The notes beneath the pieces are model-generated. The model ran no database searches, was not told the origin of the DNA, and saw only the letters and a program-made list of their open reading frames with translations. A DNA stretch of 64,000 nucleotides from Calamus simplicifolius (Eukaryota; Streptophyta; Magnoliopsida; Arecales; Arecaceae), in assembly GCA_900491605.1 (NCBI GenBank), contig UESW01004997.1, forward strand, positions 62,001 to 126,000. Reading direction: 5' to 3'. This document shows positions 11,231-24,110 of this stretch, piece by piece; position 1 is the first letter of the stretch, and every line of letters begins with the position of its first letter. The position numbers and the translations under genes are program-made.

Positions 11231-11416
11231 TCAGTGAAAAATAAGAGTTTCAAAGAATTGAAACTTATCAACTTAAGCATCAAACTCTAGATTAATTTTC
11301 CTTAATACTTGGGGAATCAAAGAATCAAACATCTAGATGATTTTTCTTAAAACTTTAAGAGATATTTCAAGAAAATGATTGGAATCTAGATATAATCATT
11401 CTTAGGGGTTTCAAAA

Positions 11417-14400
11417 TCATTCAAATGGATCACAAACTTTTAATTCTCCTCTAAGATAACAAAATCTCTCTTCACTTAAGGGTTTTGTAAGTATATCAGC
11501 TAATTGTTCATCAGTACATACATAGTCAAGACAAACATTATTATTAGCAATATGTTCTCTAATGAAATGATGTCTAATTTCTGTGTTTAGTTCTTAAGTG
11601 TTGAATAGGGTTTTTAGTCAAGTTTATTGCACTAGTGTTATCACATCTAATTGGAATTTTATCAAGTGTGATACTATAATCTTCAAGTTGTCGCTTAATC
11701 CAAAGGATTTGAGCACAGTAACTTCTAGCTGCCACATATTCAGCTTCAGCAGTTGATAATGCAACTAAATTTTGCTTTTTTCTAAACCAAGAGATTAAGT
11801 TACTGCCTAAGAATTAGCATGCACCACTTATGCTTTTTCTATCTAGTTTACAACCAGCAAAATCATAATCAAAATATGCAATTAGATTAAATTTGAGTCT
11901 CTAGAATACCATAATCCTACATTTTTTGTATCACTTAAGTATCTAAATTTTTTTTTACTGCAATTAAGTGAGATTCTTTAGGATCAGATTGATATCTAGC
12001 ACATAAATATACAACAAACATAATATTAGGTCTACTTGCTGTTAAATAAAGTAGAGAACTAATCATACCTCTATAATGCTTTTGATCTACTTTCTTGCCA
12101 TCTTCATTTTTATCGAGTTTGCATGAACGACTCATTGGTGTGCCAAGAGGTTTGACAACTTCCATACCAAACTTCTTAAGAATTTTCTTTGTATATTTTG
12201 TTTGGTTAATGAAAATTCTCTCTCTTTCTTATTTGATTTAAAGTCCAAGGAAAAGATTCAGTTCTTCCATCATGCTCATTTCGAATTCTCCCTGCATTAA
12301 CTTGCAAAATCTTGACAAAGAAGATTGTTAGTAGCACCAAACACTATATCATCAACATAAATTTGAACTACTAATAAATCTTTTTTTCTTTTCAAAAATA
12401 GGGTTTTATCAACATTACCTTTAGAAAATTTATTTTAAATTATAAATTTACTAAGTCTATCATACGAAGCTCTAGGTACATGTTTTAAACCGTAAAGTGC
12501 TTTATGTAGTTTAAAAACATGATTTGAAAATTCATGATCTTCAAAATCAGGTGATTGTTCAACATAATTTTTTTCATTTATAAAACCATTTAAAAATGCA
12601 CTTTTAACATCCATTTGAAATAAATTGATATTCATGTAACATGCAAATGCAAATAACAGTCTAATGGCTTCTAATCTAGTAACTGGTGCAAAGGTTTCAT
12701 CAAAATCAATACTTTCTTCCTAATTATATTCCTTTGCAACTAATATAGCCTTATTTCTAATAACAATGCTTCATCTAACTTATTTCTAAACACCCATTTG
12801 GATCCTATAACCGGATAATCTTTAGGTCTATCAATTAGGGTTCATACCTTATTCCTAGTAAACTGATTCGGTTCTTCTTGCATAGCTAACATCCAATAAC
12901 TATCCTTTTCTGCTTTCTCTATTATTTTGGGTTTTATATGAGACACAAATGCAAGATAATTATTGATATTTTTCATGGATGATCTAGTTCTTACACCTTG
13001 AGATGGATCACCTATGATTAGGTCCTTTGGATGACCATAAGCATATCTCCAATCTCTAGGTAGATCTGTATCATTATGAGTATTATCGATATCATCATCC
13101 TTAGGTGAGTCAACATCCTTAGCTTCAGGTTCATGATATGAAGATACATCAACATTCAACTTTTCAAAATCTCTTTCAAGTATATTAGTATCTACCTTAT
13201 CATCTTTCTTTTCCAAACTTGATGCCAAAGACTCATCAAACACTATATGAATTGACTCTTCTACAATCAAATAATTCTTATTGAATACTCTATATGCCTT
13301 GCTAGATGTGAAATAACCTAAGAATATACCTTCATCTGACTTAGCATCAAACTTTCCTAGATTATCCTTTCCATTATTATGAATGAAACATCTACATCCA
13401 AATGCATGAAAGTAGCTAATATTTGGTTTTCTATCACGCCTGAGTTCATAGGGAGTTTTCTTAAGGATTTGTCTAATCAAGGCTCTATTTAGGATGTAAC
13501 ATGCTGTGTTTATAGCTTCCGTTCAAAAATATTTTATGAGTTGGCTTTCACATAGCATGGTACGGGCTATGTCTTTTAGAGTCCTAATTTTTTTTTTACA
13601 ACCCCATTTTATTGAGGTATCCTAGGTGCAGAGAAATTATGATGGATGTCGTTATTAATACAAAAATCTTCAAACAAATAATTTTTAAATTCAGTCCCAT
13701 GATCACTTCTAAGAGACATTATGGTAGTATTTTCTCATTTATGACTTTCTTGAAGAATTTAAAATACTAAGAAAGTCTCATCTTTATAAGCTAAAAACAA
13801 TACCCAAGTGAATCTAGAGTAATCATCTACTATCACCAAACCATATTTCTTTCCTTCTAGATTAGTGGTTCTAGTAGGTCCAAAAAGGTCATGTGTAGTA
13901 GTTTAAATGGCCTAGTAGTTGAAAATATTTTTGGATTTGAAAGAATTTCTAGTTTATTTTTTAAATTGACATATATCACAACTCTATTGTTTTCAAAATC
14001 TAATTTTGGAAGACCTTTAACCAATTCCATTCTAAGCAATTTTGAAATCAAGTGTGTGCTTGCGTATCCCAATCTACGATGCCATAGCCATCCAATCTCA
14101 TTTATCTTAATATTATCCGCAATTAGGCAATGTTTACTTGTAGATAAATTATCCAAGTCAATTAAGTATACATTGTCATTTCTATTTCCAACAAATATAA
14201 TGCTATTGTCAATGGGATTTGATACTGTGTAGATAGATGTTTCAAAGGAAACTTTGAAACCTTTATCGCATAGTTAGCTAATGCTAATTAAGTTATGTTT
14301 TAAACCATCAACATACAAAATGTTTTCAACAAAGATAGATTGATTGATCTAAATTTTACCAATGCTCATGATGTGACCTTGACTATTATCTTTAAAGGTC

Positions 14401-16177
14401 ACCACTCCACCTTTTTTATCTTTAAGGATGATGAATTGATCTTTGTCATCCGTCATGTGTCTTGAGCAGTCGCTATCAAGATAGCATATTTTTTTTAATT
14501 TTTGGCTGCAAGACATACCTGCAAGGCAATCAAATCTTAAGTTTAGGTACCCAAGCGTTCTTGGTCTTTCGTGGTTAGTAGCAGAAAATATTGTTTATTT
14601 TGGAACCCAAATCATTTTTTCTTTAAAATCAGCATTTACATATGAAATCTTGTTATTACAAGCATAAGATTTATGACCTTTCTTACCACATCGAAAACAG
14701 GAACCTTTTTTATTGATTTCTTTATAAAGAAATTGTTAACAAGTTTTTTTTTCTTGTGTGGTTTGTAACTCAAACCAGCTTTATCAAAAATAATTCTTTG
14801 ATTGTTTAGAAGTAAATTCAATCTTTTCGAACTATATGTAAACTTATCAATAATATTTTTATATTTTTCAGCTTCTTTCTTTAAGTTAAGATTTTCAGCA
14901 AAAATCAATTCTTTTTCCTTTAGCATATCTTGCTTTTTAGAATCTATCTTTTTTAGATTCAAGAACAAGTTCATTTTTCATTTTAAGAAGATTTAGATTT
15001 TTAGTTTTCAAAACTTTATTTTTTGTTCTTAATCTTTTAAAATTACTAAGCAATTCATTAAAAGCATCATAAAGTTCATCAAATATAAAATCATAAATGG
15101 GGTTTTTAGAATTTACCTCATCTTCATTGTTTGCCATAAGACATATGTTGAAAACTTCTTTTTAATCATCTTAGGATGAAGATTCCTCACTGTCACTCCA
15201 CGTTGCAATATACGATTTTTTTTTTGTCTTTTTGAATCCTTTCTTGAGTTGAGGACATTCAGATCTAAAATATTCGAGCTTTTTGCATTCATAACAAATT
15301 AAGGGATCTTTCTCTTTCTTCTTATCTTTTTTTTTCTCCTTCCATCTTAATACCATTTTTTTAAATGAAAGGGTCTTCTTCTTTACATGAACTTCCTGAA
15401 CTTTCTTGCAAGAAGAGCGGTTTCATCATTGTCTTCATCTTTTTCACTGCTACTCTTTTCATTTTCTGCAGCCTTTAGTGCGATAGTCCACTTCTTCTTC
15501 ACATATTCTTCATGATATTGCTTCATTGTTAACTCATGGATCATAAGTGATCCAAGAAGCTCCTCCAACGATAAGGTATTGAGATCTTTGGCTTCTTGGA
15601 TTGCTATTACTTTAGCTTTCCATGCTTTTGGAAGAGACCTAAGAATTTTTTGAACCAATTCAGAGTTAGTATAGGTCTTACCAAGACTTTTCAATCCATT
15701 CACTATATCAGTAAATCTAGTGTACATGCATGTAATGGACTCATTCTGATCTATGTTAAAGAGTTCATATTTATGCACAAGAATGTTAATCTTGGACTCT
15801 TTAACTTGGTTGGTACCCTCATGGGTAACTTTCAACCGATCCCAAATTTTCTTGGCTGAGATGCAAGTAGATATTATATTGAACTCATTTGCATCCAAGA
15901 AGCAGTATAGGACATTCATGGCCTTGGCATTGAGTTAGACCATTTTTTGATCATTTTTATTCCAATCTCTTTCGGGCTTAGAAATAATGGATCCATCAAC
16001 TAAGTGTGTGGGAGTGCTAGGACCATTGATGATGATGATAATCCATAAATCATAGTCTAAAACTTGAATAAATATCCTCATTCTTGCTTTTCAATATGAA
16101 TAGTTGGTGCCATTAAATAAAGGAGGACGATTTATGGATTGTTCCTCAGAAAAAGAAGAACCAGCTTGAGCTACCAT
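11417..16177 (-). pseudogene. Ty1/copia gag-pol polyprotein, decayed
   Basis: It begins at the ATG of 16177, 48 bases past the primer site, and ends with LADILTKPLSEERF and a stop at 11417-11419. Order: UBN2-type gag (15919-15383); a first zinc knuckle (15296-15255, CYECKKLEYFRSEC, His replaced by Tyr); a Lys-rich coiled-coil part; a second, intact knuckle (14699-14658); protease (YLDSDCSRHM near 14490-14455, DSG changed to DSD); GAG-pre-integrase (14156-13857, GHAS changed to GYAS); integrase core (RSDHGTEF near 13700; catalytic Glu replaced by Lys near 13600); RT (YVDD at 12359-12348 intact) and RNase H. Internal stops and frameshifts are frequent. As a family it makes the virus-like particle, protease, integrase and RT needed for retrotransposition. 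This copy cannot. Confidence 0.8.
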
Positions 16178-16224
16178 TTGAATCTTTAACTCTTGATCAT
16201 TGGATCAAAGAAGAATGAGCACAA

Positions 16225-16237
16225 GATTTGATACCAA
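16225..16237 (-). promoter_or_regulatory. Primer-binding site of the copia element
   Basis: On the minus strand TTGGTATCAAATC directly follows the LTR end ...GGACCAACA. It matches the initiator-methionine tRNA primer site common in copia elements (TGGTATCAGAGC) except for the last bases. Confidence 0.75.
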
Positions 16238-16238
16238 T

Positions 16239-17765
16239 TGTTGGTCCAGATGGCAACCCAAGAGGAAGGAAGGGGGGATAAATTGGGTTCTTAAAAATTT
16301 AACACTTAAAAATAATTTCACAAAGTAAAAGTGTACAAGGAGAATGCAGTGAGTGTGATGCTAAGAATGCAAAATAGAATAAACAAGATAGAGTAAAGAG
16401 AAAGAGATATAAGCATGACAAACACAAGGATTTATAGTGGTTCGGTGTTAGCTACACCTATATCCACTCCCAAGCAACTCTTGGGGCCACACTATAATCA
16501 TCCAGATTACAGCTAAGTTATTTTATAAGCTCACAACCCAAACTTATTGTTTTACAATGGAATCATAATGAACCCAGCTGGTTTTCATAGGTTCACCAGC
16601 ATAAAACCTACCATAAGCTAATTAGCTTGCACAAGGCTAACTTCCTCACCTAATTCAATCCTTCTGATTGAATCAGCAACCAAATATAATAAGATTCAAG
16701 TTACAATAGGATAAAGCTCCTCAAATGAGCAAATAGACATATAAATGAGATAGAAATAGAAAAGCCTGATTTAGAAGATTTCTGAACTTTTCTTCTTTTC
16801 TCCTTTCCTCATGAATGATCTTCCTCAAGATATAATTGAAGCTCTGAAAGATTCGTTGATGTAGAGGATGTTGAAGAAATAGGGCTCTCCTGTTCTCCTT
16901 TCGATTTAATAAAAATCCTTCAAAGTTGACTTTTGAATGCTTTGGATTTCTCTAAACTCTTTTTCGGCTACTTAGGATTTCAAATCTGATCTTTTCTTTT
17001 TAATTTTCCTTTCTCTATTCTTGTTTTTTTTCTTTTTTTCCCTCTTTAAAACGGTCAAAAGTCTTCCTTCTTATAATCTCCTCTTAATCCATTTTTAGAT
17101 GCAAAACTATCCATTGAAAGTACTTATGGATGAGTTAGACACAAAAGAGGAAAGAGCCGTTGAAGTTTATTTGAAAATAGATAACTTTTTGGAGTCGTTC
17201 TGACATATCTAAAATCTGTGCTAGACAGATTAGAGTCGGCTCTAATCTCTCAGGTGTCGGCTCTAAGTCGTAATGCTCGAAATGGTAACTTTTTCTTATC
17301 TTGGGATCGACTCTAGCTTTCTATAGGGTCGACACTTTTCTTGCTAGAGTCAGCTCTAGCAAATGCGGAGCTGGCTCTAATTTGAGCTTCAAAAAATTAG
17401 TCTCTATTTTGTCATTAGAGTTGGCTCTAATACTCTGCAGAGTCGGCTCTAATTTGATGCAGAAATAGGGACTTACTGTCTTTTGATTAGAGTCGACTCT
17501 AATAACTGCAGAGTTGACTCTAATCCATGCCGAAAGTGCCAAAGGGTTTTGATACGCTCCGGAGTCGGCTCTAATCCTTCTAGAGTCGGCTTAATGTCTG
17601 CACTTTTGATACATGATATTAGAATTGGATCAAACTTAATTTTTCTTTAGATTTTGATTATTTAAACATTTAAATTCCTGAAATACTTAATCAAAATCAT
17701 TAGTAACATAAGGAATATACTCATGTAGCTTTTGTTATTCATCAAAATCAATAGTTGGATCAACA
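16239..17765 (-). repeat. 5' LTR of the Sirevirus-like element
   Basis: In plus orientation it starts TGTTGGTCCAG (16239) and ends GGTTGGATCAACA-like (TTGGATCAACA, 17755-17765). This gives the TG...CA ends and a short terminal inverted repeat, TGTTG...CAACA. The length is 1527 bp. It holds GGTTCGG-type sequence near 16440, a purine/pyrimidine-rich middle, and a palindrome cluster (17215-17600). Its outer 662 bp (17104-17765) are repeated at 20088-20741 as part of a larger tandem duplication. No matching 3' LTR is in the window, so the left boundary rests on the primer site and the right one on the terminal CAACA. Confidence 0.65.
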
Positions 17766-20087
17766 GAGAGAGTTTCTACAAAGTTTCTTTTATTTAAATC
17801 ATTGTATTTAGGTTTGAAAGAGAAAAATTATGGAGAGAATGCTGGCAGCAGTACTGCGCAGCTAGATTCCTTCAACTTGGGATGATGATGAAGCCTATAA
17901 TCAGATTCTATCTTTCTTTTTGTTCTTAATTTCTATGCAATAAAAATCATACTCTTCTTTCATATATCTTTTGAGTTATTTTTCTAATCAAGTTTTGAAT
18001 CAGACATACACGGCCTACACCCTCTATCGACATATCGTGATCTCAAGATATGGTATATGCTTAAGAGAGATAGATCGTAGTATGATAGATTAGAACCCTA
18101 ACCTTGCCAATAATTAGATAATTTATATTCTAAGTGGACGTATTGTGATCTCTTAATACGACTCGTGTCTGACAAGAAATAAATTATTCTAACCCTAAAT
18201 TTGTAAAAATTTTACTATTGCAACATTAAAAAAAATATAAAACCTATTTGCATGATGGATTCAGATTCCTGAGTTGCGTCTTCTACTGTCTGAATTTTAT
18301 TAATTAATTAGCTATTATCTTTTAATATCCACTAATGTTAAATTATCCTTTATATATAATTTTTCTTTTTCTCTTTCATGAAATAATTGCCTTTAATTCC
18401 TGAGGATACGATCCCGATTCACCACTAATTATAGTAGTGAGTAAGTTTTATTTTTGACCATCAATGACAACGATCGTGAGGCTAGTACTACGTTGATCTA
18501 GAAAGATAAATGGCAGATTAAAGAGAGGAGGTAAAGGCATTCATAAGATGAGGTACATTAAATTAGACCATCAGGAAGAGAAGAAGTAAAAATGATTTGC
18601 AACTTTTCAATAATTATGTAATTTTTCCAAGTGAATTAGATATCATACTATGCTTATGTTTGTTAACATTGATTACTATTTTGTTCTTCGTAGGTGCATC
18701 AGTGAGTTCAGCACAAGCTCTTGATGGCAAGATAGCCACAAATTAGCGCTCCTCATCATGGATCGTTGTATCAGATATCCTCTATGCTACTTATTCCATA
18801 ATGTCCATTTATGCAGCTGGCTACAGCTAAACTTTTGATTTCAATCACTATTTGCTCCTTTCGTACGTAGAATTGTTTTTTTAATATGATTCTCATTTTA
18901 TTGCTGCTTATTATCATTTGGACCATTTTTGAAAATATAGTTAGGACTATGGAATCACAAGGCATGATTTCAGCTATTAAGATAAATAGATAAGTAGTCA
19001 TAAAAACATCTAAAAATTCATTTTTATCTCTTGTTGTTAATTCATTTATATAATTTTTTTTGAAACCATAAGAGTCTACATTCACATGTGGTTCCAACCA
19101 TATGTTGGTATAGGTATAGAAAATTTTTCTGTCACTTTCTCTTTCTAATTTAATAGTAACTTATTATGTAATCTCAATTTTTTTACCAAGCATTATTAAA
19201 ATTAATTTTGTCTGTCCTATTTCTAATACATATAGGTGCTACTTCATGCATGGACATTTAAGTAACAAGCACACTTGATGCTTCTCTTTTTTTTCTTAGA
19301 GAATTAGGTTAAAGACTTAAAAGTTGAAAATTAACTCTAATCAATCCATTTTTGGCTCAAATAGATTGTTGTGAGTTGGTCTGATTGGGTTTTAAATTGG
19401 GTTTGAGTCTAGGGCTGAATTAGGCTTGGTCTTAAATTCTAAAAAAATTAAGCTTGAGCCTGGCTCAAAGCTCAAAAAACAAAAATTTTGGCTTGGGTTC
19501 AAGCTAAAACATAGGCCAATGAGGCTTAGCCCACTTTCAACCTTATGTGCTATATAATTGGAAGCTGGTAGGATTTGGTCTCATCATATAACCCATACTT
19601 TTGAGGTTGAGGTGAGCTACTCGAGTGACAGAATGGTAGATTTGGTCAGAGTGTGTTGGCCCTTTATGGTTGAGATGAACCTTAGGGCCTTTCTTTGAGT
19701 GGTGATCTCAAAGTGCCGATCTTTTTAGGCCTTCTTGAATGGTTAATAGGAGGCCCTTTGCAAGCTCTCCTTCTTCCATGAGGTAGAGTTCTTCCAAGAT
19801 ACTTGACTTCAACTGGTCTCTCATGCTGGGTTGATGCCTGTGCTATTTCGTCTAGCTGAGAGGTCAGTTGGTAAGCCACTTAAATGGTCCATTGCAACAT
19901 CAAGGTCCTCTCATTTTTGAAATTCTTGCTCTTAATGCTAGACCTCTTTTAATGGCGACATCCTTAATTGCATCATAGTGATTCAATAGCTGCACATTCT
20001 TAAATGCCTCAAATTTGTATTGCTTTTTCAATTGTTTGGGAGGATTCAATCCTTGTGCATCCTTGCCACCATGTACATGTTATATAT
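17104..20087. repeat. Large tandem duplication, unit 1 (2984 bp)
   Basis: Unit 1 starts AAACTATCCATTGAAAGTAC inside the copia LTR and runs 2.3 kb past the LTR end. It is followed head-to-tail by unit 2. By eye the two differ by a few scattered bases and small indels per 100 bp. Beyond the LTR, the unit carries a stretch GAGGATACGATCCCGATTCA near 18402, which recalls the region before the primer site of gypsy elements. It also carries a minus-strand frame at 19879-19682 and a hydrophobic AT-rich part, none confidently named. Confidence 0.85.
17215..17600. repeat. Palindrome cluster in the copia LTR
   Basis: About ten spaced copies of an AGAGTCGGCTCT word occur. The best are ATTAGAGTCGACTCTAAT at 17486-17503, a perfect 18-bp palindrome, and ATTAGAGTCGGCTCTAAT at 17229-17246, one change from perfect. 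Spacing is irregular, about 20-60 bp. The duplicate lies at 20212-20580. Confidence 0.7.
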
Positions 20088-23045
20088 AAACTATCCATTG
20101 AAAGTACTTATGGATGAGTTAGACACAAAAGAGGAAAGAGCCGTTGAAGTTTATTTGAAAAAAGATAACTTTTTGGAGTCATTCTGACATATCTAACATC
20201 TGTGCTAGACAGATTAGAGTCGGCTCTAATCTCTCAGGTGTCGGCTTTAAGTCGTAATGCTCGAAATGGTAACTTTTTCTTATCTTGGGATCGACTCTAG
20301 CTTTCTATAGGGTCGATACTTTTCTTGCTAGAGTCAGCTCTAGCAAATGCAGGAGTCGGCTCTAACTTGAGCTTCGAAAAATCAGTCTCTATTTTGTTAG
20401 AGTCGCTCTAATACTCTGCAGAGTCGACTCTAATTTGATGCAGAAATAGGGACTTACTGTCTTTTGATTAGAGTTGACTCTAATAAATGCAGAGTTGACT
20501 CTAATCCATGCCGAAAGTGCCAAAGGGTTTTGATACACTCCGGAGTCGGCTCTAATCCTTCTATAGACGGCTCTAACTGAACTTTGATACATGATATTAG
20601 AATTGGATCAAACTTAATTTTCTTTAGATTTTGATTATTTAAACATTTAATACCTAAAATACTTAATCAAAATCATTAGTAACATAAGGAATATACTCAT
20701 GTAGCTTTTGTTATTCATCAAAATCAATAGTTGGATCAACAGAGAGAGTTTCTACAAAGTTTCTTTTATTTAAATCATTGTATTTAGGTTTGAAAGAGAA
20801 AAATTATGGAGAGAATGCTGGCAGCAGTACTGCGCAGCTAGATTCCTTCAACTTGGGATGATGAAAGCCTATAATCAGGTTCTATCTTTCTTTTGTTCTT
20901 AATTTCTATACAATAAAATTATACTCTTCTTTCATATATCTTTTGAGTTATTTTTCTAATCAAGTTTTGAATCAGACATACACGGCCTATACCCTCTATC
21001 GACATATCGTGATCTCAAGATATGGTATATGCTTAAGAGAGATAGATCGTAGTATGATAGATTAGAACTATAACCTTACCAATAATTAGATAATTTATAT
21101 TCTAAGTGGGCGTATTGTGATATCTTAATACGACTCGTATCTGACAAGAAATAAATTATTCTAACCCTAAATTTATAAAAATTATTACTATTTCAACATT
21201 AAAAAAAAAGATAAAACCATTTGCATGATGGATTCGATTCCTGAGTTGCATCTCTACTGTCTGAATTTTTAATTAATTAGCTATTATCTTTTAATATCCA
21301 TTAATGTTAAATTAATCCTTTATATATATTTTTTTTTCTCTCATGAAATAATTGCCTTGATTCCTGAGGATACGATCCCGATTCACCACTAATTATAGTA
21401 GTGAGTAAGTTTTATTTTTGACCATCAATGACAACGATCGTGAGGCTAGTACTACGTTGATCTAGAAAGATAAATGGCAGATTAAAGAGAGGAGGTAAAG
21501 GCATTCATAAGATGAGGTACATTAAATTAGACCATCAGGAAGAGAAGAAGTAAAAATGATTTGCAACTTTCAATAAGCATAGTAATTAGATATCATACTA
21601 TGCTTATGTTTGTTAACATTGATTACTATTTTGTTCTTCGTAGGTGCATCAGTGAGTTCAGCACAAGCTCTTGATGGCAAGATAGCCACAAATTAGCGCT
21701 CCTCATCATGGATTGTTGTATCAGATATCCTCTATGCTACTTATTCCATAATCCATTTATGCAGCTGGCTACAGCTAAACTTTTGATTTCAATCACTATT
21801 TGCTCCTTTCGTACTAGAATTGTTTTTTTAATATGATTCTCATTTTATTGCTGCTTATTATCATTTTGGACCAATTTTGAAAATATAGTTAGGACTATGG
21901 AATCACAAGGCATGATTTCAGCTATTAGATAAATAGATAAGTAGTCATAAAAACATCTAAAAATTCATTTTTATCTCTTGTTGTTAATTCATTTATAAAT
22001 TTTTTTTGAAACCATAAGAGTCTACATTCACATGTGGTTCCAACCATGTTGGTATAGGTATAGAAAATTTTTCTGTCACTTTCTCTTTCTAATTTAATAG
22101 TCACTTATTTATGTAATCTCAATTTTTTTACCAAGCATTATTAAAATTAATTTTGTCTGTCCTATTTCTAATACATATATAGGTGCTACTTCATGCATGG
22201 ACATTTTAAGTAACAAGCACACTTGATGCTTCTCTTTTTTTCTTAGAGAATTAGGTTAAAGACTTAAAGTTGAAAATTAACTCTATCAATCCAATTTTTG
22301 GCTCAAATAGATTGTTGTGAGTTGGTCTGATTGGGTTTTAAATTGGGTTTGAGTCTAGGGCTGAATTAGGCTTGGTCTTAAATTCTAAAAAAAAATTAAG
22401 CTTGAGCCTGGCTCAAAGCTCAAAAAACAAAAAATTTTGGCTTGGGTTCAAGCTAAAACATAGGCCAATGAGGCTTAGCCCACTTTCAACCTTATGTGCT
22501 ATATAATTGGAAGCTGGTAGGATTTGGTCTCATCATATAACCCATACTTTTGAGGTTGAGGTGAGCTACTCGAGTGACAGAATGGTAGATTTGGTCAGAG
22601 TGTGTTGGCCCTTTATGGTTGAGATGAACCTTAGGGCCTTTCTTTGAGTGGTGATCTCAAAGTGCCGATCTTTTTAGGCCTTCTTGAATGGTTAATAGGA
22701 GGCCCTTTGCAAGCTCTCCTTCTTCCATGAGGTAGAGTTCTTCCAAGATACTTGACTTCATCTTGGTCTCTCATGCTGGAAGTTGATGCCTGTGCTATTT
22801 CGTCTAGCTGAGAGGTCAGTTGGTAAGCCACTTAAATGGTCCATTGCAACATCAAGGTCCTCTCATTTTGAAATTCTTGCTCTTAATGCTAGACCTCTTT
22901 TAATGGCAACATCCTTAATTGCATCATAGTGATTCAATAGCTGCACATTCTTAAATGCCTCAAATTTGTATTGCTTTTTCAATTGTTTGGGAGGATTCAA
23001 TCCTTGTGCATCCTTACCACCATATGTACATGTTATATATATAAC
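20088..23045. repeat. Large tandem duplication, unit 2
   Basis: Head-to-tail copy of 17104-20087, starting AAACTATCCATTGAAAGTAC and ending TGTACATGTTATATATATAA. It contains a second copy of the LTR outer part (20088-20741) and of the palindrome cluster. The word AACTAT occurs at both original breakpoints (17105-17110 and 23046-23051), pointing to microhomology-mediated duplication. Confidence 0.85.
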
Positions 23046-24110
23046 AACTATTGTTCTTTTAAAGGTGGTATTCTAAGCCTCTTCTTATCTTTATACTTTC
23101 ACCCTTAGCATTCTTGTGTTAAGGTTCTTTTGATCTTTGGTCCTTTCTTGATTCAGTATCTCCTCCATTTCTTAGGTATGCTCACTTCTTTTTGGTCTTT
23201 TCTCATTGTAGATCCTTCTTGCTTTTTTTTTTTTTTGTGGCCATGGTTGAGGCCTTTATAATCTCTGATTTATGCCGAAAAGCCTTAGGTCCTAGAATAG
23301 GATTCTGTTAAAGGTAACCTATAAGATAAAGATGCTGCTTTACTCCTTTCGACTGGTTGACCATTTGTATGGATATGTTGATTGCTAGGCTTAGGTAGCA
23401 AGGCTTAAACATTGCCCCTTTAATGATTGGTGTCACGAGCGATGATTCCTCTACCAGGCGATCAGTGTTCGTAGTATCCCAAGTGGTTGTTGGAGTTATG
23501 CCATCACCTTCCATGATGTCCTCGGTGGCAATAGCACCTCAACCATTATGACATACTTAGTGACGGTTGGAGTGGCACCCTCACCCACCTCTAACAAAGA
23601 GAAACCAAAGTTTGAGTACTTGATCATGATCTCCATCATGTTGTCCCTTGAGCCTTGGAGTAGACCTTAGTTAAGGAGTCTAACAGAGTGGATGCATACT
23701 TATTGGAGGCCTTGAACTTCTTGTCGCTCTCTCCACATTTTGCTCAATGAATAACCTTCGTTCTTTAGCCAAGGCAACCTCCGATAGGGGCCTTAGCTGC
23801 TTGGACCCTCACCTTAAGCCCAAATGGCCTCAACTCTACCTTGCTTACCTTTGGCCTTAAGTGGCTTTATCAATAAATCTTCGCCCTTTACCTCCAACCT
23901 CTTTTCTTCAGCTTCGACTCCTTGGCCTTCTCAACCTTTGCACAAAAGGGCCTTCATACCCCTCCTTAATTCATCGGCCATAAGCGAGTACTTGATCAAG
24001 GAGGAGCTAGCCTAGGAAGACTACTAGGAGTAATCTGCATGCATTGGACATACTGCATAATGAAGGGAAAGGCTAGGTTCATTAGATCCATGTCTAGCAT
24101 TGCCTTGTGG
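22600..24110 (-). pseudogene. Remnant of a gypsy accessory (coiled-coil) gene
   Basis: Broken minus-strand frames give MADELRRGMKALL near 23970, Lys/Glu-rich stretches, and a KFKASNKYASTLLDS block near 23720. A LVEESSLV frame (23514-23308) and a MAYQLTSQLDEIAQAS frame (22831-22631, duplicated at 19879-19682) follow. The KASNKYA-type block resembles in pattern the C-terminal part of the antisense gene at 57427-59849, so I infer another decayed copy of that kind of gene. There are many stops and no clear ends. Confidence 0.35.

Larger units (their letters stand above)
8784..17765 (-). mobile_element. Sirevirus-like Ty1/copia element, decayed, 3' LTR missing
   Basis: Minus-strand order: 5' LTR (17765-16239), primer-binding site (16237-16225), gag-pol (16177-11417), a palindrome cluster (11230-11040), an extra ORF in the env position (about 10870-9497), and a 3' noncoding region with GGGGGAG words (near 9105 and 8990). 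Sirevirus affinity rests on the gag with long coiled-coil parts and two zinc knuckles, the large LTR, the extra ORF after pol, and repeated palindromes, which are known features of that lineage. Coding is open only in pieces. The 3' LTR is replaced by RTE copy C and unrelated DNA. Confidence 0.75.

Noticed and set aside
18400..18510. Primer-binding region of a gypsy element (GAGGATACGATCCCGATTCA)
   Set aside because: It resembles the sequence before gypsy primer sites, but no LTR end or coding region goes with it. Noted only in the duplication entry.
20088..20741. A second LTR marking a complete element between 17.8 and 20 kb
   Set aside because: It is cut at the same base as the tandem duplication and the flank beyond is also duplicated, so it is a by-product of that duplication.
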